Source: Nematostella vectensis (Eukaryota > Cnidaria > Anthozoa > Actiniaria > Edwardsiidae). Taken from it: DNA of 64,000 bases. Below, one piece after another: positions 47,801 through 60,300 of the stretch (positions are counted from its first letter, which is position 1; every line of letters begins with the position of its first letter). The notes beneath the pieces were generated by a model. The model was not told the DNA's origin, searched no databases, and saw nothing but the letters and a program-made list of their open reading frames with translations. Position numbers and translations under genes: made by a program. Location: the NCBI RefSeq assembly GCF_932526225.1, contig NC_064038.1:13455070-13519069 (forward strand). Direction: 5' to 3'.

Positions 47801-50800
47801 CACCCCTTTTATTCCTATCCCCTTCACTCTCTCTAGTTCTTACCATCACTTCACCCCTTTTATTCCTATCCCCTTCACTCTCTCTAGTTCTTACCATAAC
47901 TTCACCCCTTTTATTCCTATCCCCTTCACTCTCTAGTTCTTACCATCACTTTACCCCTTTTATTCCTATCCCCTTCACTCTCTCTAGTTCTTACCATCAC
48001 TTCACCCCTTTTATTCCTATCCCCTTCACTCTCTAGTTCTTACCATCACTTCACCCCTTTTATTCCTATCCCCTTCACTCCCTCTAGTTCTTACCATCAC
48101 TTCACCCCTTTTATTCCTATCCCCTTCACTCTCTCTAGTTCTTACCATCACTTCACCCCTTTTATTCCTATCCCCTTCACTCTCTCTAGTTCTTACCATC
48201 ACTGCCGCCATTAATGCCGCCATTGAGAAAAGAGACACTGACGAACTTATCTACGAGATGCTGCGCCCACAGTCCCAGCTATCAGCAGTCGACGAGACAT
48301 TGGCTGGCCGCTATTTGGACCATTTCGTGTCTGTGAAGCAAGAAAAAGCGCAGGTAATACGCATAGCGATCATGCATGCTTTCTGTATGTGTACCGCAAG
48401 CCCTATGTTATTTTCTCCCGCTAATGTAGGCTCTCACTTTTCAGGGGCGGCAGATTTTTAAACTGTTAAAATTTATTTCAATATTCATTCAAACGGTCAC
48501 GCACAAGCCGAGTGAGAAACGGTCACGCACAAAACGAGTTAAAACCGGTCACGCACAAACCGAGTGAGAACCGGTCACGCACAAACCGAGTGAGAACCGA
48601 TCACGCACAAACTGAGTGAGAACCGTTCATGCACAAACCGAGTAAGGAACGGTCACGCACAAACCGAGCGAGAAACGGTCACGCACAAACCGAGCGAGAA
48701 ACGGTCACGCACAAACCGAGCGAGAAACGGTCACGCACAAACCGAGCGAGAAACGGTCACAAGCAAACCGAGTGAGAACCGATCACGCACAAACCGAGTG
48801 AGAACCGTTCACGCATAAACCGAGTGAGAATCGTTCACAAGCAAACCGAGTGAGAATCGTTCACAAGCAAACCGAGTGAGAACCGGTCACGCAAAAACCG
48901 AGTGAGAAACGGTCACGCACAAACCGAGTGAGAACCGGTCACGCAAAAACCGAGTGAGAACCGGTCACGCACAAACCGAGCGAGAAACGGTCACGCACAA
49001 ACCGAGTAAGGAACGGTCACGCACAAACCGAGCGAGAAACGGTCACGCACAAACCGAGCGAGAAACGGTCACGCACAAACCGAGCGAGAAACGGTCACGC
49101 ACAAACCGAGTGAGGAACGGTCACGCACAAACCGAGTGAGGAACGGTCACGCACAAACCGAGTGAGGAACGGTCACGCACAAACCGAGTGAGGAACGGTC
49201 ACGCACAAACCGAGTGAGAATCGGCCAAGCGCATAAGTAGGAGAAAATCAAATTCCTTTTTTTGCGATCGCGTTTCAGTGAAAATATGAACGTGCGTAGC
49301 TAGCTTCGCTTTTAGGCAGTGCCTAAATCTATATATTTTGTGTTGATTTACTTAACTTATTGGTAGGACTGTGGTGTCGGCCGTGACGATCTGACGACCA
49401 TCGAGCTACAGCTCTGTATCGAATACGTGAACACAGTCATACAGGAAGAGAACGAGCGTAAGTACCCTACAGCTGTCATATACGAGGAGAAGGGAACAGT
49501 TCACGACAGGGTCAACCGGCTTTGCGACTACTGGACAAGCCCGCCCGCATGTAAGCATGGGTAAAAACCGCTGAAGCGCCTAGCTGCATATATTAGCCAC
49601 TGCATTACTTCAGACTATACCGCATTCACACCAGCACTTAAACCAGTTTAAAGGTTGTTTAATTAAACTGGTTTAAATCTCAATCTCCCAAGAGTGGGCA
49701 GAACCAAGAACAAAAAAAAAAAAAAGAAAAAAAGAAACTTGGCAAGTTATCAGGCAAAGAAAAACCTTGTTTACCTAAACATGGTTTTGGTGTGAATGCA
49801 GCATTAGACGTGGTAGCGGTGGCTAATATATGCAGCAAGGCGCTTCAGTGGTTTTTACCCATGCTTACATGCCGGCTTGTCGCGTTTTCGCGAAGCCGGT
49901 TGACGACAACGTTTTGTCGATCAACTGTATACGTGGACAACTTGAGAATAGCTACGATGACAACGTGCTACAAGACTTGACATACCACGACAACTTGCAG
50001 CGAAGAACGCTTATTTTCGAGAGCCCTGAAAGAAAATCCGATTTGAATTGTTTCTCGCTGTTTAAACTAACGTCGAAAGGGTTTTCAGAAAGGTTTTATC
50101 ACTCCTTCTTTGCTATTTACATCTAAAAAAAACACGGTCTCTTCGCAAGGAAACTTATAATAACCACCCACGATTAAAGTCTGATATTTTATTAATATGA
50201 TACGTGAAAATTCAAGTTATACGGTCCAGCAAGGATTTGGAGACTTGAAGTATAAATTGGCCTTTCTCTGTTTGCTATTGTAGAAATAAAGTGTTTTTTT
50301 TTTCTCGGTCATTCCTTCCTAGCCGTAGTTCTCATGTTCTTCGTATCTATGGTATTTTCAATAAACAACGCAATTTTTTTATCAAGAACAAAAAAAAATG
50401 CCAATTTTCTTTTCTCACCAACATTTCTATCCAAGACGACGAGTGTCGAATCGTTAAACTGCCCGTAAAAAAATCTCCACACTTGCCAAATTGCTTAAAG
50501 ATTGTGAAAAAAATAAAACTTATTCTATCTTAGCCATCGTATACGACACGAGTCTAAAATATGGCCCTTAATTTTTGTGCTGAGTTTGTTCCTTTAAAAA
50601 GCCAATGGGTATAGACCGCTGGCCCTTCCATCGGTTGATTCTGCAGGTGTTTTATCCGGTTAATTGCTCCTCCATGTTTATTTATATCAAAGAAGATTTC
50701 ACATTTCAAACAGACTACTAATGGACAAAACCTACCGATTTATCTTTATCTCGATTCTTACTCTAACAAACAATATTATTATAGTACAAGTAAAAAATGT

Positions 50801-53800
50801 AAAAGTGTTCTTACTTGTGTTTATTTTTTATTTGTTTACACGTTTGCGTTTCATGATAAATAACTTTGTAAAAAAATATGTATTAGGATCTCAAAACTCT
50901 AAAGGGAATTCCCGTTTTGTAACATCAAATAAAGTGAATTTGAAAACAATTGTGTGCTTTTTTCATTTGGTTCGCCTCTTAACGCAAAACATTTCCTGTT
51001 TCAATTTCCGCTTATTAATGTTCAAAGTTAAAGAAGATTTTTTCCCTTAGTATTTAATATCCACTTAATTAGCAAAATCCTTTCTATATTTATTTACCCT
51101 GTTATAGTTAATGAACAAATTCACTGAAGACTGCGAACAAATACAAATACAAGGGTTCTCAAATAACCAAATGACTAAGCTAAGAGATTTTCGAGAAGTC
51201 ACTTGTGCCTTCATTATTAATTGATGAAACCTTTTCTCCCCACGAAGCTACTAACATCCTGAATAGCTCTTTCATTGGTTAGGTGAGCGAAATTCGTTAT
51301 TGCAGCAAGACTTTTTGCATCAATTTAGATGGGAGTCATGACAACACATCTTCAACTTTCTTATTTACCATCCATCGCCAGAGATATCCACCAAGCGAAC
51401 GTGGGGGTTTGCAACACGAAGCGAACGTAAGGAATTGCTACGCGAAGCGAGTGTAAGGATTTACGGCAGGAAGCGAATAAGAAATTACACCAAACATCAA
51501 ATCTTATTTACTTAGTCTGGCAACCGCGTGGATCTGTTAACAAGAGCCAATTTGGTCTGAGACATTTTCCTTTTTTAATTGCTGGCGGCAACGCAGAAGA
51601 ATATCATTTCGTGATCCTCTCCTGCGGCTGTTTGAGTCAGAAGTTGTTCTTCGCAAGGTGATTGTTTGTGGCATTCGACCGAAGACAAACAATCGATTTA
51701 CAGAAGAAAGCAGACATTTTAAGCAGGAATTTACCAAAGAAGTGAAACGAAGGAATGAAATTTCTTTTTTGGTCTATTTAGAATTCTGTTACTCCCATGG
51801 CGAAAATGTGAAGAAAGTACTGGGAAATTCTATTCAGATTTTGACATGGACTTGCTTGATTACTTAACTAACACTCATTTGTTAAGGGCTTGAGATTATA
51901 CGTCTTTGGTAATTAAGAAACTTCTTTGGCTGCATTTATATTTCCCTGCCAAACAGTCTTTCAAGGAAAGCTTAAACATCTTACACAGCGAAGCAAGTAA
52001 ATTTCTATTTTAGCTTTTTCAATCATATAACCCGTCTTCCATCACGTGATAACCCTGATTGACACGTTATTTTACCTGCCGAATCACATAATTAGGACCT
52101 TTTGCACATAGAACACGTGATAATCTTGATTGGCACGTGTTGTGAACGTGCTTCCGCAAGATGGCTACATCAGTTGAAGTAGGCTGCATTCGACGTGTTC
52201 CTGTCACAGCGCAAAGTTCAGTATCGGATACCGAGGACGACCAGGTTGTCCCACCTGACGAGCTGAATGGCAGCAGTGATGGCGAGTACGACACCGACCT
52301 CGAGGAGGAGTTCAAGCGAGAGCCTTCTCAAGACGACACGAGTCAGGGGAGAGGGGTGTACCTCAAGGCTTGCTCCAGCCTGGGTCTGGTCCCCTGCTCT
52401 CCTTTTCTTCGTCAGTTGCATAAGCCTGAGATGAACCTGATGCATTATAACCTCGGTCCTCGTGGCGCAGAAGCGGTGGCGGTAGCGCTGATGCAAAACA
52501 CCAAAGTGCTAACACTGAACATCTCTAATAATGATATCCAGGAAGAAGGCGCCATCTACATCTCCAAGATGCTGACAGAGAATTTCTACATTACAGAACT
52601 GGACATCTCTAATAACAACCTTCAATCACAAGGGGCTTATGCCGTCTCTGAGATGCTGCGACAGAACTCGGAGATACTAGAGGTCAACTTATCAGAGAAC
52701 AAGTTCATAGAGAAAGACGTGGAGCCGATAGTGGAAGCCATGAAAGATAACTACACCTTGAAGTCTTTGAATCTCAGCCGTAACGCTTTCTGTGAGATCG
52801 GTGGTCAGTTGCTTGGACCTGCCCTAGACGCGAATGTTGGTCTAGAGTACTTGAATTTACGGTGGAATCAGATCCGCCGCAAAGGTGCGGTGGCCATCGG
52901 ATACGGACTTAGGCATAATTGCTCACTGAAGTCCCTCGACCTCTCATGGAATGGGTTCGCTGATGACGGCGCGAAGTCGGTTGGGGAGGCGCTCGCCTTG
53001 AATACCACCCTCACAGAGCTTGACATCTCCAGCAATAGGATATCCGGTGAAGGAGCGTCGTCAATAGCTGCTGGGCTGGCCAAGAACGAGACGCTACAGA
53101 TCTTACGGATAGGTAGGTAATATGTAAATGTTAAAGCCGCATTGTCACCGGTCGATTACCTAACAATATCTGATGATTTTTAACGGAAAACGCGAAAAAA
53201 TATTTCAAAATATTGAAAGCAGTGTGTCTATTGGAAGTTTCTTTGAGGATGTGATTGATAATTTAGAGCGGATGGCCTGTTGAAAATCTCGGATTCTAAT
53301 AGATTCTTTTGTCTTTTAACGGTTAAGGTTTCCACCGGACCTCCGGAAGTAAACTGGTGACAATGCGGCTTTAAGCATTGTGTAAAGCTCAAATAAGCAT
53401 CGCAAGATCCCACAAATGCGCTTTACATGCGTGTGAAATTACCAGTTGGTATAGATACAATAATGGTGTGACATCACTGGCGCTAAAGATGCTACACGGA
53501 ACAGCGCCCTTAGCAGTTCTCCCAATACGTGACGTATGTACGGGACCCCCGACTTAACGTCCATATTCAAGAAGACGAGGGATTTACAGTCCTTAATGAA
53601 GGGTTGACTACTCGTATGTTTGCCCAAATATCACATATGACCGTTTTTTATTTTAAACATCCAAGTTTACATAATTGGGGAAATTCTTATGACATTTTAT
53701 CAAGTAAAGTCACGTTTATTCATTATTATTATTATTTTTGTATTTTTGATTACCTCTCCTGCATCAATTTTTCTAGTCGTGGCTTAGAGAAAGACTTGCC

Positions 53801-54077
53801 TCATAGCTTTTTTTGTACTCCTTTAAAGGGTTGTCTTATCTTTGTCAGGTATAAACCCCTTTCTCAGTCAAGGAGCGCAAGACATTCTCTCCGCTGTACA
53901 TCAGAATCCGAACAGCGCTATTGAGGAACTTGGTTTTGATGACATCCCAGTGAATTCGGAGTTCGAGGACTTCCTAGAGGAAGTGATGGATGCGAGGCCG
54001 AACCTGAGTGTGCAATGCGGCGCTGCCATGAGAGGCAAGGACAGGGTGAAGAAGATCAAGCAGAGAGTGGTGAGTAC

Positions 54078-54109
<32 letters not shown>

Positions 54110-54227
54110 CCATCACCATCACCGTCATCATCATCATCATTATCATCACCATCATCATCATTACCATCACCATCATCATCATCATCAGCATCAGCATCAT
54201 CATCATGTCAACATCATCATCATCATT

Positions 54228-54261
<34 letters not shown>

Positions 54262-54268
54262 CCATCAC

Positions 54269-54307
<39 letters not shown>

Positions 54308-54367
54308 TACCATCATTACCATCACCACCATCATCATCATCATCATCATCACCACCATCATCATCAC

Positions 54368-54399
<32 letters not shown>

Positions 54400-57300
54400 C
54401 CATCACCATCACCATCATCATCACCATCACCATCACCATCATCATCATTATCATCACCATCATCATCATTACCATCACCATCATCATCAGCATCAGCATC
54501 ATCATCATGTCAACATCATCATCAGCATTATCACATTTATCATCATCATCATCACCATCATCATCATAGCATCTGTATAACAACATTTGGAAGGTCACAT
54601 AAAAACTGTGTTGTACCATTATCGAACAATCATCAACATTTTTATTGTCATTAAATTACGTAATCACCATGAGCAGGTTCCTATGTTTGTCATTCGCGTT
54701 GGATTCGGGTGCGTTAACAAAAACGTTGAAAAGGTCACCGTCACCTTCATAATCCCATTGTTATCATCATCATAATAGATATCATCATCATCACCACCAT
54801 AATCCCATTGTTATCATCATCGTCATCATTGATATCATCATCATTACCACCATAATCCCGTTGTTATCATCATCATCATCATCATCGATATCATCATCAT
54901 TACCACCATAATCCCGTTGTTATCATCATCATAATCGATATCATCATCATTACCACCATAATCCCGTTGTTATCATCATCATCATCGACATCGTCAACAG
55001 CGGCACAAATCTCGAAGTCAGTTTCAAACCTGTATGTGTTAATTCTATCTCCGTGTCATTCCCACAGGATGTGCTAAACTTACTCCTTGAGTACATCGAG
55101 TTGCGCGGTCTTCGTATGGTGGACTTCTTCCGTCAACTAGACAAAGACAACAGTAAGAAGATCACTCGGGCCGAGTTCATGGCGGGCGTCAAAAAGACAG
55201 GTATCCCGATGACACGGAGGCAGCTCAAGAAGCTTGTTAACATACTGGACGTGGATAACGATGGCAATATTGACTACAGTGAGATCGTAGCCATCAAGAG
55301 CGATGATGTGTTCGACGTTTATCACAAAAAGAACGCGAAGAAAGATGACCCAGCCATCATAGCTCTCAAAGAGAAAAAGATGAAGCAGAAAAAGGGACTA
55401 AAGTAGCCTATATTAGAAGTATTATGATGATTCATCTTGAGTTCGCACCTAGGTGTAAAAGTGAACGCTAAAGAAAAAGCTAAAGGTACCTGACGTACCT
55501 TATTACACTTAATTTTCGCGACGTCAAAATTTCGCGATTTTGAAAGGGCGATATTTCGCGACACTTTATTTTCGCGATCTCGCTATTTTCGTAAAAATCA
55601 AGTCACTTGATTTTCGCGATTTTAGTTCCACAAAAACCTATAAATACAGTTCAGAATTGTCCTGTACTATATGTACATTAGAGGACTAAATGTTGACATT
55701 AATGTCAACATTTAAGTTAAAGTTGACAGTAAGTTAAATGTTGACAAATGAAGACAAGGTGTTTCTATAAAGCTTATTACACAGTTAATATTTTGCCGAA
55801 AGCTTTTGTGTACTCACTTAACTTTCGCGCATCCCAATTTTCGCGACACATTATTTTCGCGTCACTTTATTTTCGCGACACATTATTTTCGCGATTTTGA
55901 AAAATTCGCGAAAATAAAGTGTAATAAGGTAATAACAAACGCCAGATAAATAGCATTTACACCCTCAAACGTTTGTGACTTTGTGTGATACTTGACCTTA
56001 ATAGTTTGTAAAGCAGTTATAATGATTATTTTGATTTAATATACATATTAAAAGATAACAAAACCATCGTGATAATGTGCTCTATGTGATTAAACAATTG
56101 TTTCGCTCTGTGTACGACGAAGCCATCTTGGTGCCCTTTCGCTATGTGTACGACGAAACCATCGTGATGTCCTTTTTAGCTTCAAGTCACTCGACTCAGA
56201 GAAGACTAACGAATAAAGAACCAGACAAACGAATAACGAACCAGACAGACAAACGAATAACGAACCAGACAGACAGACGAATAACGAACCAGACAGATAA
56301 AATAACAGCGGGTGTCCTAGCCCATCTGACCGGCTTAGAATATTGCTTTCACAGAGGAGTGGTCTTATAGTCGATCAACCACTTCTTTCTTATTGCTTAT
56401 CATGGAAAATACAACTTGCAAGACAACTTCAAAATAATCTACGAATAAAGTCTGATACGTTATTGAAGATATTTAATTAAAATATCTTGGTTATTCGCTT
56501 GAATTGGCCGATGGAAATTGATGCCTTGTGACTCGGCGTTGAGCAGGAGCATAAAATGACGGCGTGATTGGCCTTTAAATTCGGATGTTTTTTTAAAAGT
56601 TCCTCGTCTTTTTTTAATACAATAATCTCTTCCAAAAAGAGTATATCCTTCCTTTCGTTGATTTGAGCTTGTATCTCCATGTCAACATAAGACGTCTCTG
56701 AACTTTTGGTTTATCTTTGACAAGCTGTTGAAAAGCTGAGTTGTCTGCGTAAGCATGGTGGAAACAGGGAACTAGAACAACCAAGTGTTTTGTGTTGCAT
56801 GCCTCTCTGAAAAAAAACTTGTTTCACTGTTGTTCTGAGCGTTCCCACCTCATCCAAGAAAAAGACAACGTACAACTTTAACCAACATAAAAATCAAACT
56901 CTCTGTTTTTTTTTCTATTCCCCTGTTCCTCAAAATTTTTTTGTTTTGTAGTAATCGCCGCCATCTCCGCCATCAATGAGGCTATCGACACTGGTGACTC
57001 AGCCAACACGATCCACACCCTGTCACTGGATGAAGCCAAACTGTCAGGTGTCGACGAGTCGAATGCTGACCTTTATCAGGCAGTGCTTCACGCTGGCAAG
57101 GTCGCCAAGGCAGAGGTGAGTCACGCAACACTACAGACAGACAGGTAAGTCACGCAATAATACTAAAGACACAAACGAGTCACGCTATAGGTTAGACAGT
57201 GCTTCACGCTGGCAAGGTCGCCAAGGCAGAGGTGAGTCACGCAACACTACAGACAGACAGGTAAGTCACGCAATAATACTAAAGACACAAACGAGTCACG

Positions 57301-60300
57301 CTATAGCTTAGACAGTGCTTCACGCTGGCAAGGTCGCCAAGGCAGAGGTTAGTCACGCAACACTACAGACAGACAGGTGAGTCACGCAACACTACAGACA
57401 GACAGGTGAGTCACGCAACACTACAGACAGACAGGTAAGTCACGCAATAATACTAAAGACACAAACGAGTCACGCTATAGCTTAGACAGTGCTGCACGCT
57501 GGCAAGGTCGCCAAGGCAGAGGTTAGCCACGCAACACTACAGACAGACAGGTGAGTCACGCAATAATACTAAAGACACAAACGAGTCACGCTATAGCTTA
57601 GACAATGTTGCACGCTGGCAAGGTCGCCAAGGCAGAGGTTAGTCACGCAACACTACAGACAGACAGGTGAGTCACGCAATAATACTAAAGACACAAACGA
57701 GTCACGCTATAGCTTAGACAGTGTTGCACGCTGGCAAGGTCGCCATGGCAGAGGTGAGTCACTCAACACTACAGACAGACAGGTGAGTCACGCAACACTA
57801 CAGACAGACAGGTGAGTCACGCAATACTACTAAAGACACAGACGAGTCACGCTATAGCTTAGACAGTGCTTCACGCTGGCAAGGTCGCCAAGGCAGAGGT
57901 GAGTCACGCAACACTACAGACAGACAGGTGAGTCACGCAATACTACAGACAGACAGGTGAGTCACGCAATTATACGGACAGACACAGATGAGTCGCGCTA
58001 TAGCTTACATAAACAGATATGTGTCACGCAATTTTACAGAGAGACACAGACGAGTCACGCTACTGCTTAGACTGACAGACAAGTGAGTCACGCAATACTA
58101 CCGACAGACACAGATGAGTCACGCCATAGCTTAGACAGACAGACAGACCGGTTTTGACCTCTCTCTTTTTCTCTTGTAGAAAACTGGCGAGGACTCAGCT
58201 GAACTTTGGCACGGTGAGATACAAACATGTTTGGACCAGTCCAATAAGCACGCGGGCGACACGCATCAGCTTGTCGAGGGACTGGTTGCTATCAACCACT
58301 CCATAGACAACGGGGACGAGGAAGAGCTGCTATCCGCCCTAGGGGACCCTGCGGCGTCTATACGCAGCGTCACGCCAGACTGCGCCAACGCCTATGTCAA
58401 GTCGTTACAGAAAGCTAAAAAGGCCAAGAAAGATGCAGGTATACAATTCCTCCAAGTCTAAGGGCCCGTTTTTTTTCCCATCATTCTGGAATGGGAATGG
58501 TTGGTAGAGAATGTTCAGAATGGCATTCAAGTCATTCTGCTACAGGTAGCAGAATGGATGAAATGGCCTTTATATTCCGGTATAGAAATGCGGGATAAAC
58601 GAACGCGCGCTTTTGCTATTCTAATCATTCTCATTCCGGAATCACGAGTAAAAAACGCGCCCTTAGTAGTAGAGAACACCGTTATTCCTAGCCCTCAAAG
58701 AGAGACGATGAACAGTTTGAGTTAGCGTTAGTCTATCCGAGTAGAAATGCCTCAAAATGTTATCTATGGAAAACTGAGTTATCGGGAAGTTCGGTTTACC
58801 CAAGTAAAAACGCCTCAATATAGTATCTATGGAAAACTGGGCGATTAGCTGTGAGCTCGAGTTATCGGAGTTCAGATGTAGTTACAGACGCCTTAGCCGC
58901 TGATTCTACTTCGCTAGCAACTTTTCACAAGCACACAATTCAACCACTAATTTGTTATTGTTTATAACTGAAAATACAATGTTTTTTCCCAAGGAAACTT
59001 CAAAATAACAATCTACGAATGAAGTCTGATATGTTATTGACGATATTAGATTGAAAATATTTTGCTTACTCGCATAAATTAGCCGATGGAAATAGATGCG
59101 ATGTGTGACTATTCATTGAGCAGGAGCATAAAATGGCGGCGTGTTTGGCCTTTAAGTTAAATGTCGCTACAGAAATAAGGGGTTTCCGTCCTCGGGCTCA
59201 TGCCTTTTCGTTCACGTGCGCCACTTCACACCCCTAATAGGCCACGCCCTTCTGATGACCACCCTTATTCTCCTTGTCATTCACATATACTGCATCACAC
59301 CCACATGATAATCCACACACATAGGGCCACGCCCCTTATGTTAAGCCACGCCCCTTTCGTCACGTCCCTAATTTGCACTGCCATTCACAGGTAACACGTC
59401 ACCCTGGCTGGCCCACAGAACCAATCACGGCCTCGTGTTTTTCTACAACAGTCAGTCTGGAGACACGTGTTGGGTCACGCCCCCCGATTACCAGGACAAC
59501 TCGGCACTGCTTACACGCGAGGAGATCCAGGTATGGATACCAGGGTACCAGGTATTAGAGGCGTACCCAGAACCTGTTGAGGGGGAGGGGGAGGGTAGAG
59601 GCGTACCCAGAACCTGTTAAGGAGGAGGGGGAGGGGTAAAAGGCGTACCCAGAACCTATTAAGGGGGAGGGGGAGGGGTAGAGGCGTACGCATAACCTGT
59701 TGAGGGGGAGGGGGAGGGGTATTGGGGGCGTACCCAGAACCTATTAAGGGGGAGGGGGAGGGGGAGGGGTAGAGGCGTACGCATAACTTGTTGAGGTGGA
59801 GGGGGAGGGGTATTGGGGGCGTACCCAGAACCTATTAAGGGGGAGGGGGAGGGGGAGGGGTAGAGGCGTACGCATAACCTGTTGAGGTGGAGGGGGAGGG
59901 GTATTGGGGGCGTACCCAGAACCTGTGAGGGGGAGACGGGGGTATCATGGGCGTACCCACGATCTGTTGGAGGGCGTCTTAATATAGAAGAAGCTTGAAG
60001 CCTATAAACAGAATTCTACACACAAAACCACCAATGGTTATCAAAAAAGATACGTTTCTGTATAAATCGCGCCCTCGATCTATTTCCAAGCCAAAGGGGT
60101 TGTTTCTTGTAGGAGAGCAAGCGCTCGTGCTAACTTTAAGAAGAGTCAACTTGTCGAAGTGCTTTTCAATTGTCATCACCAAAATTTCCATTCAGTAGAG
60201 TGCCCTCAATACTCCCTCCGTGAGCCCGAACGTTTATCTACAGATATCTTGTCATCCCGAAAGCCCTATTGTGGACCCTGTTAGTATGACTGAAATCCGC

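Noticed and set aside
48487-49230. Possible CRISPR-like array
   Set aside because: Repeats are contiguous with no unique spacers, within an intron of a eukaryotic gene; it is a 26-bp satellite.
49458-49551. Extension of IQGAP exon 16 to a second donor at 49552
   Set aside because: The extra 94 nt change the phase to the next exon, the translation has no IQGAP similarity, and the donor at 49458 joins exon 17 in frame.
53842-54654. 270-codon frame continuing exon 2 of the nested gene into Ser/Ile-rich sequence
   Set aside because: After the GTGAGT donor at 54070 it only reads CAT repeats; splicing to 55068 restores the EF-hand domain.
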